Shown here one piece after another: positions 9,338 to 16,178 of a DNA stretch of 64,000 nucleotides. A model generated the notes under the pieces. It ran no database searches and was not told where the DNA came from. It saw only the letters and a program-made list of their open reading frames with translations. Within the stretch, counting starts at the first letter, position 1; each line of letters begins with the position of its first letter. This stretch comes from Camelimonas lactis (GTDB taxonomy: Bacteria; Pseudomonadota; Alphaproteobacteria; Rhizobiales; Beijerinckiaceae), in assembly GCF_004342915.1 (NCBI RefSeq), contig NZ_SLWL01000001.1, positions 124,001-188,000 on the forward strand. Direction: 5' to 3'. The translations under genes were made by a program, and so were the position numbers.

Positions 9338-9359
9338 CCCGCCCCCGGCGGGATTTTTT
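9338..9359 (+). terminator. Rho-independent terminator after the tailspike gene
   Basis: Stem CCCGCC / GGCGGG with a 3-base loop followed by ATTTTTT. It lies 27 bases after the tailspike stop and just before the endolysin, separating the tail and lysis transcripts. Confidence 0.75.
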
Positions 9360-9370
9360 ATGGGTGAACC

Positions 9371-10213
9371 ATGACGGAAGCCAATTACCAGCGGTCGCTG
9401 ACCGCCGTCCTGCGGCATGAAGGCGGCTACGCGAACCATCCGGCCGACCCAGGCGGCGCGACCATGAAGGGCGTCACCCAGCGTGTGTATGACGCCGATC
9501 GCAAACGCCGTGGCCAGTCGCCGCGATCCGTCCGCTACATCACCGAAGACGAACTGCAGATCATCTACCGCCAGCAATACTGGGACCGGATCAAGGGCGA
9601 TGACCTGCCGCCGGGCGTCGATTACGTGGTGTTCGATGGGGCGGTGAACAGCGGCGTTGCGCAGTCATCCAAATGGTTGCAGCGCGCGGTCGGGGTCCGT
9701 GATGACGGCATTATCGGCGCTGTGACGCTGGCGGCCGTCAACGCCGTTCAGGACCACGACAGGCTGATCGCGGACATCTGCAACCGGCGCATGTCCTTCC
9801 TCCGCGCCCTGAAAACGTGGGGCACGTTCGGCAAGGGCTGGACCAACCGCGTCAATGGCGTGCTGGCAACCGGGCAGGCGTGGGCGCGCGGTTCTGTCGG
9901 TCCCGCCATCCCCGTTGATCCGGATGGATCGGCCAAGGCCAATGTCGAGGATGCAAAGCCCCTGCCATCCAGCGGCGCGGCTGACGCGGCCATCGGCAGC
10001 GGCTCCGCCCTTGGCGCGGTTGGCGTCGCCATCGAGGGTGCGCGGGATGCTCTGGCCCCGCTCGCCGGCGGATCGCAGTGGATCAGCGGCCTTGTCGCTG
10101 CGCTGGTTGTGGCCGGGGCGGCCGTCGCCATCGGCGGCGTTATCTGGCGGACGCTGCGCAAGCGCAGGGCTGCGGAGGCGGCGCAGGCTCTTGGCCTGCC
10201 GGCGGCGGCATGA
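9371..10213 (+). CDS. Phage endolysin, GH108-type muramidase with C-terminal membrane segment
   Basis: A 280-residue protein. The N-terminal segment RHEGGYANHPADPGGATMKG carries the catalytic glutamate (E17) and the conserved DPGG of glycoside hydrolase family 108. Residues about 90-175 match the partner peptidoglycan-binding (PG_binding_3) region. A Ser/Ala/Gly linker leads to a single hydrophobic segment at about residues 238-258, followed by a basic tail (RTLRKRR), so the enzyme probably ends in the inner membrane. It cleaves the glycan backbone of peptidoglycan at lysis. It heads a coupled lysis cassette: the Rz-like gene starts within its stop codon (ATGA). Confidence 0.88.
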   Translation: MTEANYQRSLTAVLRHEGGYANHPADPGGATMKGVTQRVYDADRKRRGQSPRSVRYITEDELQIIYRQQYWDRIKGDDLPPGVDYVVFDGAVNSGVAQSSKWLQRAVGVRDDGIIGAVTLAAVNAVQDHDRLIADICNRRMSFLRALKTWGTFGKGWTNRVNGVLATGQAWARGSVGPAIPVDPDGSAKANVEDAKPLPSSGAADAAIGSGSALGAVGVAIEGARDALAPLAGGSQWISGLVAALVVAGAAVAIGGVIWRTLRKRRAAEAAQALGLPAAA

Positions 10214-10452
10214 CCTGGCTGGCGGGGAACTGGCGCATCGTCGCGGCGCTTGGCGTCGTGGCGGCGCTGGCGCTGGTCGTCTGGCGCATCAACGACATGG
10301 CCTATGATCGCGGCAAGGCGTCCGTGGTGGCCGATCAGATCCAGACAGAACGGGGGCTGACCGATGAAGCGAACCGCGCTGATGCTGACGCTCGCCGCTG
10401 CGCTGCCGATCCTGAGTGCCTGCGCCAGAACGACGGCTGGCGCCGGGACTGA
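10210..10452 (+). CDS. Rz-like inner-membrane spanin (i-spanin candidate)
   Basis: An 80-residue protein starting at the ATG that overlaps the endolysin stop. Residues about 8-25 (RIVAALGVVAALALVVWRI) form an N-terminal membrane anchor. A charged helical periplasmic part follows, ending in a short Cys-containing segment (RRCAADPECLRQ). Position directly after an endolysin and the presence of an overlapping lipoprotein gene in another frame are the classic Rz/Rz1 arrangement. It is shorter than lambda Rz (about 150 residues), so the periplasmic arm is short. Spanins fuse inner and outer membranes in the last step of lysis. Confidence 0.65.
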   Translation: MTWLAGNWRIVAALGVVAALALVVWRINDMAYDRGKASVVADQIQTERGLTDEANRADADARRCAADPECLRQNDGWRRD

Positions 10453-10561
10453 GGCGACCTGTGCCCAGTGGCGGCCAATCACATGGAGCCAGCATGACAC
10501 GGCTGGCACTATCGCGGATGTGAAGGGCAGCAATGCCCGCCGGAAAGCATGGTGCGGATGA
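10364..10561 (+). CDS. Rz1-like outer-membrane lipoprotein (o-spanin candidate), overlapping frame
   Basis: A 65-residue protein in the +1 frame relative to the Rz-like gene, overlapping its last 89 bases. The N-terminus is a lipoprotein signal peptide with lipobox LSAC (Cys20). The mature part CAQWRPITWSQHD...CG resembles small prophage lipoproteins carrying CxxWRPI and a C-terminal CG. A G-rich stretch lies about 10 bases before the ATG. Embedded lipoprotein genes at this position are Rz1-type o-spanins that partner Rz across the periplasm. The next gene's ATG lies 12 bases before its stop. Confidence 0.65.
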   Translation: MKRTALMLTLAAALPILSACARTTAGAGTEATCAQWRPITWSQHDTAGTIADVKGSNARRKAWCG

Positions 10562-10887
10562 TGGAGGGCGATGTGGAAAAGCCGTCGTGGTTCAAGCCCG
10601 AGATCAACATGAATTTCCTCCTGACGGCGGCGGTCGTCGCCGCCGGTATGGCGTTCAGCTGGTCAAGCATGCAGAGCCAGACCGCCGCTCAGGCGCGTCA
10701 GATCGATGAGCTCAAGGCGACTGACGCCATGATCCGGGCGGAGATGCGCGAGGTGCGGGAGAAGGCCGACGCGAAGCTGGAACTGCTCAGCCGCGACGTC
10801 GGCGACATGAAAGCGTCCCTGCGCGAGATCGGAACGAACATTTCATGGATCGTGCGGCAGAGCGGGAAGGATGTCCGGATGCCGTGA
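10549..10887 (+). CDS. Phage membrane protein with coiled coil, holin or accessory candidate
   Basis: A 112-residue protein with one hydrophobic segment at about residues 23-41 (LLTAAVVAAGMAFSWS). A long heptad-like helix follows (QARQIDELKATDAMIRAEMREVREK and onward). Alternative starts exist at ATG 10558 and 10561. It is the last gene of the lysis cassette and overlaps the Rz1-like gene. The lambda-type cassette still lacks an assigned holin, and a single-membrane-pass protein here is the best candidate; a role as structural accessory is equally possible. It is the last recognisably phage gene before galE; the next 185 bases contain no gene. Confidence 0.65.
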   Translation: MVRMMEGDVEKPSWFKPEINMNFLLTAAVVAAGMAFSWSSMQSQTAAQARQIDELKATDAMIRAEMREVREKADAKLELLSRDVGDMKASLREIGTNISWIVRQSGKDVRMP

Positions 10888-11072
10888 GGGGGGCGGTATG
10901 TTGTGGAATAGAGGAATAATGACGCAGGCCCAAGCACTTCATACAAGTCATGACGAGCATTGGAGGCCTCATTGTACGCTGCACAGGATGCATTGGCTTA
11001 GCCGTGCCTTTTCCATAAGGTGCCAACCGCGCGGCGCACCGTCAGTGCTCGCTGCAGGGGGGGGCTTAGCCT

Positions 11073-12134
11073 ATGAGCAATACGAGGGTTATCGTAACCG
11101 GTGGAGCAGGCTATATCGGCAGCCATACGCTCATCGAGCTGCTGATAGCGGGTTATGAGGTGTGCGTCGTTGATAACTTCGTCAATAGTTCGCCTGAGTC
11201 TCTGAAGCGGGTAGCGCGGTTGTCCAGTCAACATTTTCGCGTTGAACGGGCTGATATCAGAGATGCATGCGCGGTGACGGCGATCTTCCGCGCCTTTCAG
11301 CCCGACGCAGTGATCCACTTCGCGGGTCTCAAAGCCGTCGGCGAAGGCGAGACGTTGCCACTTGAATACTACGATGTGAATGTTGGCGGCACGCTAAACT
11401 TGCTGCGCGCTATGACTGGCATGCGCCCCCCGGCAATCATCTTCTCATCCTCTGCCACGGTGTATGGGGACCCGGACTATTTGCCAATTGATGAGCAACA
11501 CCCAACCCGCCCTGCCAGCGTCTACGGGCGCACCAAACTCATTGCTGAAGATGTCCTGCGTGACTGGGCTAGAGCAACGCCTGGCGCTAGGGCGGTAATG
11601 CTGCGTTATTTCAACCCTGTTGGAGCCCATGACAGCGGCGACATCGGCGAAGATCCCCAGGGCCCCCCTAACAACCTAATGCCGTTCATCGCCCAAGTGG
11701 CGGTGGGGCTGCGTGATAGGCTTGCGATCTTCGGGGGGGATTACGACACTCGTGACGGCACCGGCCTACGTGATTACATTCATGTGGTTGATCTGGCGCG
11801 GGCGCATGTGGCGGCTCTCAACTACGCTAGCACATGCGCGCCGGGCTCTGATGTGTTCAATATAGGAACCGGTTACGGCGCCACCGTGCGTGAGATATTG
11901 CAAGCCTATGAGCGTGCTTGCTGCAAGACGTTGCCATACCATATTGTCCCACGCCGTCCTGGTGATGTGGCGGCTTCGGTGGCTGATCCCACCCGCGCCA
12001 TCACAGCACTGAACTGGCGCGCTGAGCTTGGTATCAACGACATGTGCCAAAGCTCGTGGAAGTGGCAATCTAGGAACCCGCGGGGCTTTCAGTTTGGGGT
12101 TGATGTCACTCTCGAAGCCGAGGCTGGGAGCTAA
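11073..12134 (+). CDS. galE: UDP-glucose 4-epimerase
   Basis: A 353-residue short-chain dehydrogenase-type protein. The Rossmann motif TGGAGYIG is at residues 9-16. Catalytic Ser127 lies in FSSSATVYG, and the YxxxK pair is Y151/K155 (VYGRTK). A GalE-type C-terminus (MCQSSWKWQSRNPRGFQ) is followed by about 12 extra residues. It interconverts UDP-glucose and UDP-galactose in the cytoplasm, supplying galactose for surface polysaccharides. A G-rich stretch 7 bases before the ATG may serve as ribosome-binding site. It stands 185 bases after the phage lysis genes, and the next genes concern glycan modification, so it may belong to the island or to the prophage. Confidence 0.93.
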   Translation: MSNTRVIVTGGAGYIGSHTLIELLIAGYEVCVVDNFVNSSPESLKRVARLSSQHFRVERADIRDACAVTAIFRAFQPDAVIHFAGLKAVGEGETLPLEYYDVNVGGTLNLLRAMTGMRPPAIIFSSSATVYGDPDYLPIDEQHPTRPASVYGRTKLIAEDVLRDWARATPGARAVMLRYFNPVGAHDSGDIGEDPQGPPNNLMPFIAQVAVGLRDRLAIFGGDYDTRDGTGLRDYIHVVDLARAHVAALNYASTCAPGSDVFNIGTGYGATVREILQAYERACCKTLPYHIVPRRPGDVAASVADPTRAITALNWRAELGINDMCQSSWKWQSRNPRGFQFGVDVTLEAEAGS

Positions 12135-12306
12135 GTACGACGATTTTGCGACTTGAATCATCCTTTTGTCAGCCGCGGATCTCATCTCTGGCGTGAGCGG
12201 AGGGCGTAAGTGGCGCCAACTCCGCCTGTGTGGCCCCGGTGCTCAGCGGGTACCGGTTGGTATGTGTTACATGCATGGCTGTCGCTGTAATCTCATCGCA
12301 ATCGCC

Positions 12307-12335
12307 TTGCCTTGACTATGTCTGTGCCCTAATGA
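12307..12335 (+). promoter_or_regulatory. Possible promoter for the acyltransferase gene
   Basis: TTGCCT and TAATGA separated by 17 bases, about 39 bases before the acyltransferase ATG, in an AT-richer gap between galE and that gene. The match to a sigma-70 consensus is moderate. Confidence 0.3.
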
Positions 12336-12373
12336 CGTCATATTCTGTCTACTAGAGGAGCAGCCAGTTCGAT

Positions 12374-13483
12374 ATGACTGCAAGTCGGGAAACGTTGCAC
12401 GCTATCCGTGCAATTTGCGCTGTAGGAATTGTGGTAGCCCACGTGTTTCCCTCACTTTTTTGGTTTACCGGCGGGCATACTTGGCGTGTTCAAACTATGT
12501 ATCTCCTCGGCGGAGCGTCAATTCTTGTGGTGCGGCCACTAAAGGCAACGTTGAAATATGTTTCGTTGCGTATTTATGGGTATATGATATTGTGGACTGC
12601 CGTGTATTGGGTCGCAATTTCGTTGATGCCTAGCGATGTAAAAAATAATTTAATGAAAGACTTTAGTGTAATTGAGTTAATTTCAGTTCAATTATTGAAA
12701 TCTAATTCTCATGCGATATGGCCATTGCTGGGAATGTGGTTTCTAATCCCATTTGGTGTTGCATTGATTCTGGCTTCTATGGCTTGGAGGCGATTTGGAG
12801 GCGGGGGGATAATAATTGCCGGGTTGATGGCTGTATGCGGAGGATGGCTTTTGGGATCCAGCGACCCGGCCCCTTTTTGGGTCGTTCGGCTGGTTGGCCA
12901 GATTGCTATCGCGTTTGGGTATATGCTGCTGGGCGCGGCGTTGCTTTCTTCTGAACGTGCGGTGAATTTTCTCGAAAATGGAGTTGTTGCTGCGACGTCA
13001 TTGCTGATTTATACGTGGCTTGGCACCACATATACCGACGGTGGTATGATAATTTCTTGGTTGGTTCGCCGTGGGAATATCGCGCCACAAGTGATTCAGT
13101 CTATTGCTATATTTCCGGCTGTATTTTGGTTCGCAAGTAGACTATCATGTTCGCAGGTTGTGGTTTTTGTGGGTAAGAAAAGTAAGGATGTGATGACACA
13201 TCATTTAATGCCTGTAGTTTTTTTCAATTTGATTTTGGTGTATTTCGGAGTTTCGACTTTTAGAGATGTAAAATTAAGCGCTTTTTATAATGCAAATGTT
13301 CTTTGGCCGGTGTATTTGTTGCTTGGGTTGTCTGTTCCTGTCCTTGGCTCTTTCTATGGCGGCAAGCTAAAGAAGGTATGCCGTGAGTGGGTAGAGGGGG
13401 CTGTTAGGTCGCCAATCCAGCGTAGTTCCTTTAAATCTCGTGGAGGGGCGAGCCCCGCAGACGACGTCGTACGCTCCACATAG
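12374..13483 (+). CDS. Acyltransferase-3 family membrane protein (glycan O-acyltransferase candidate)
   Basis: A 369-residue integral membrane protein with about ten hydrophobic segments. The N-terminal LHAIRAICAVGIVVAHVF matches the first helix of the acyltransferase-3 family (arginine plus histidine near residue 22). Members transfer acetyl or other acyl groups to extracytoplasmic sugars, as in O-antigen modification. The gene is clearly AT-richer than the core genes of this window, with many TTT/ATT/AAT codons, which suggests recent acquisition. The last 50 residues are polar and basic. It lies between galE and transposase remnants. Substrate cannot be told from sequence. A small hydrophobic sugar-flippase-like protein is a less likely alternative. 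Confidence 0.75.
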   Translation: MTASRETLHAIRAICAVGIVVAHVFPSLFWFTGGHTWRVQTMYLLGGASILVVRPLKATLKYVSLRIYGYMILWTAVYWVAISLMPSDVKNNLMKDFSVIELISVQLLKSNSHAIWPLLGMWFLIPFGVALILASMAWRRFGGGGIIIAGLMAVCGGWLLGSSDPAPFWVVRLVGQIAIAFGYMLLGAALLSSERAVNFLENGVVAATSLLIYTWLGTTYTDGGMIISWLVRRGNIAPQVIQSIAIFPAVFWFASRLSCSQVVVFVGKKSKDVMTHHLMPVVFFNLILVYFGVSTFRDVKLSAFYNANVLWPVYLLLGLSVPVLGSFYGGKLKKVCREWVEGAVRSPIQRSSFKSRGGASPADDVVRST

Positions 13484-13626
13484 ACTCAGATCGTTTGACC
13501 CCCAGTGAAGTTTCACTCCAAGGCGATTGGAGGCTTGGCTGCTCTGTTGCGCCGAAAGGGCGCTGAACTAGCCCCATTTGGACCGGACACCCAAGCATAG
13601 CCATGGAGGCTGCCTGGGCGCGTGCT

Positions 13627-13815
13627 TATGACCGAGTTAGAGATCATGACGAATGGTGGTCGCCGACGCCACTGCGCGTCAAGGGGGCAAGCCTCGGATC
13701 GTGGAAGAGGGGCTGAACGGGCGCGACAGCATTTCTGTCGTCGCCCCACCACAAACGCGTGGCTCAAATCTGCTGTACCGTTGGCATCGCCTCGCGCCCC
13801 AAGGAAGGGGAGCGC
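13627..13815 (+). pseudogene. Fragment of an IS66/IS3-type transposase orfA
   Basis: Read across frame breaks, the translation begins MTELEIMTNGGRRR. It continues in another frame as KPRIVEEGLNGRDSISVVA and SNLLYRWHRLA, the helix-turn-helix pattern of small TnpA proteins of IS66- and IS3-type elements. The reading frame is broken and the downstream genes of such an element are absent, so this is debris. Exact limits and family are uncertain. Confidence 0.5.
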
Positions 13816-13829
13816 GGTGGCAGGAGACG

Positions 13830-14510
13830 ATGAGGTCACCAGCAATCATTCTACACGTCCTGAAGGCGGGTTGCCGCTGACGGGATGTGCCGGCGGAATA
13901 TGGTCCGCCGACCACGATCTACAACCGATATCACCGGTGGGCGCGACGGCGCATCTGGCAGCAACTTTTCGAGCTGATGGCCGGCCCTGGCCCCATTCCG
14001 CCGGAGCTTTCCATCGACGGCACCCACGTAAAGGCCCACCGCTCCGCCCAGGGCCAGCGTATGGCCCGCCCCGATGCAAACGCTGGCTTGATGACGACAT
14101 GAGCAGTTTGCACAAACGTATCCGGCATGTCGGCCTGATGGCCGCTGCCAAGATGGAAATCCGCGCGTCCGGATCCTCATAAAGGGGCCGGCCTTGAGGG
14201 CCATTTTGTGCCAGGGGTTTTCGGAATACCGATTGACTGTCAGGCCACCTTCCTTTCGCAGCTCGTCATGTCGGGCTGGTTCTGTCCGGCGCTTTTCTAT
14301 ATGCGTCCGGTCGCTGTTGCCGGCGTCAAAGCGCAATCCTGTCCGTGGTGCAACAACGCCAAGGCTTACAGAAGGCGTAACGTCATCGAACGTCCTTCTA
14401 CAGGCTGAAAAACTGGCGGCGGATCGCGACAAGATACGATCGGCTGGCGCAAAACTGCCTGTCAGCCATCGCTCTCGTCGCTGTCGTAAGCGAGCGGACC
14501 TGATTGAGCC
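13830..14510 (+). pseudogene. Decayed IS5-family transposase
   Basis: Several successive stretches match an IS5-family DDE transposase in order. IILHVLKAGCR is followed by a TGA at 13878-13880 where tryptophan is usual. Then come RDVPAEYGPPTTIYNRYHRW, the DDE-aspartate segment ELSIDGTHVKAHRSA, and near 14370-14500 the C-terminal pieces YRRRNVIER and FYRLKNWRRIATRYDRLAQ, which lie in two frames. At least one nonsense and two frameshift changes make it inactive. It abuts the 3' end of the pyruvyl-transferase-like gene on the other strand. It belongs to a different IS5 subgroup from the intact element at 20073. Confidence 0.75.
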
Positions 14511-14516
14511 CCCAGC

Positions 14517-16178
14517 CTAGCGGCGGAAGCTCCCAAGAGCGTGCCCAATGCTCCGTCTGACCGCCTTGGGTAAAGGCAGGCGTCGGCCCACTAGTTGTGC
14601 AAATCGGAAGAGGCCAACTTCGCCCTTTTCGTCGAAATGTCTATGCCGGACATAACGTGAGATCGCCCGCAGGGGGCGTGTCACCCTCCAAGACGTGCTT
14701 GAGTAGATAGACGCTTGCAACGCCGTTAATCTCTCAACCTCATTCCGTGCGATCCGTATCTGCTCATCGGTAGCGGCAAGACGCACCTCTTTCTCTCGAT
14801 AGGCATTGCCGATCTCAGTAATACGAGACGTTAAACCTTGAACACGGCCATAAAGTTCATCTTTGAGGCGCGTCTCTCTTGCAAGATTGCGATGCTGCAC
14901 CTCGTTTCGTTCCCGAAACTCAGATATTTGCTCTTGCAAAGACGCTATAATTTCCGTTTGGGTCGGGCGCCCCTTAAACTGCAATGAGACCGGCCCAGTG
15001 GGGGCGTCGACATTTAGCAACTCGACCGAAGTATCCACGTCGCCGATATCGCCAATAGTCTTTTTGTACAACTGCAGCCAAGCCGAACGACGCTCTAAAT
15101 TGGCGCTATGGTCTGCTAGGGTTGGCTCCCGCAAGAAAGCTTCAAGGCCTTGCGTGATTTGTAACGCCCCAGCCTTTTGATCATAGAACCCATTACCATG
15201 ACGCAACCAACATGGGACCCCCGCCAATTGCAGCCATAGGGCTACGTGGTAGGAGCATGAATAACCAACTTCCCCGGTAATGGGTTTGGGAAGTCGGTCA
15301 GGATTGAGGGCAAGTCCGGCAAGGTCTACCAACCGCATATCGGCGAAGGGGAACCGCCGGTCCAGCGTCTTGAGTGTCTCACGACTATCGAGCACTTCGT
15401 GACGCGAGTCACGGAACGCTTGCAACAATGTCACGCCACTTAACGAGCTATGATTCCGCTCCAGAATAGACAAGTCACCACTGAGGTTAAGCAAGTCGGT
15501 ATCTGTGCCGGTATAATCAGAGCTATTGAGATGAAGCAGCAAGCCGGTTTCGTGTTGCAGGGGGAGTTGAGTAGTTAATGACTGTAGAGCTTCTGTTGCG
15601 TCGTCAAAAGAGAATATCGCATCAACCCCTGCATCAGACAGCGATACCAGCGACATCTCATCCCTGACGCCCAGCAAGTGTGGACGAAACCGCCGGACAT
15701 GCTTCGCGACCCTTTCGTGAAACGGAGGTGTAATCTGTTGACCGGAAATCAAATAGGCGGCTTGTGGGGCGTTGCGAAGCAAGGCTTCGGCTGTGCCAAG
15801 ATGATAGTTGCCCCAGAAGGGATTGAGAAAACCGCCCCCATAAAGGTGGAGACAAGCCAGATTCCGTACAGCTCTAACGGGCTTTAATGCTGGTCCGTCA
15901 CTAAAAACCAAACGAACACTAGAGGAGAAAATTACCGCGTCAGCACCATAATGCTCTTTTGCCCATGCCGGAAAACCCGCATCGCTGATCGCTCCTGCCA
16001 CCATCACCATCACGATGGAAAATCGTCCTGCAAGGCGCGCAAGTTGAATAGAATTTTTCAACTGAAGGATATCGCCGAAGTTACCGTATCCGCCATCGCC
16101 ACCGAACAAAATAAGTTTTTGCGATGCATCCTCCAAAATGGAAAGATCATCCTCTGAAGCATAAAACCAAATATCCAT
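14517..16178 (-). CDS. Polysaccharide pyruvyl transferase-like protein with C-terminal coiled coil
   Basis: A 553-residue protein. The segment GGDGGYGNFGDILQLKNSI near residues 26-44 contains the GNxGD signature of the polysaccharide pyruvyl transferase family. It is followed by the family's YGGGFLNPFWG-type segment near 113-123 and a second Rossmann-like half (about 200-350). Residues about 410-490 form a coiled coil. The end carries SSTSWRVTRPLRAISRYVR, a motif seen at the C-termini of many O-antigen glycosyltransferases. The predicted role is to modify or build a surface polysaccharide; the family transfers pyruvate from PEP to sugars, but divergent members exist. Its ATG overlaps the stop of the upstream glycosyltransferase gene (ATGA), so the two are co-translated. 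Confidence 0.75.
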   Translation of the reverse strand: MDIWFYASEDDLSILEDASQKLILFGGDGGYGNFGDILQLKNSIQLARLAGRFSIVMVMVAGAISDAGFPAWAKEHYGADAVIFSSSVRLVFSDGPALKPVRAVRNLACLHLYGGGFLNPFWGNYHLGTAEALLRNAPQAAYLISGQQITPPFHERVAKHVRRFRPHLLGVRDEMSLVSLSDAGVDAIFSFDDATEALQSLTTQLPLQHETGLLLHLNSSDYTGTDTDLLNLSGDLSILERNHSSLSGVTLLQAFRDSRHEVLDSRETLKTLDRRFPFADMRLVDLAGLALNPDRLPKPITGEVGYSCSYHVALWLQLAGVPCWLRHGNGFYDQKAGALQITQGLEAFLREPTLADHSANLERRSAWLQLYKKTIGDIGDVDTSVELLNVDAPTGPVSLQFKGRPTQTEIIASLQEQISEFRERNEVQHRNLARETRLKDELYGRVQGLTSRITEIGNAYREKEVRLAATDEQIRIARNEVERLTALQASIYSSTSWRVTRPLRAISRYVRHRHFDEKGEVGLFRFAQLVGRRLPLPKAVRRSIGHALGSFRR

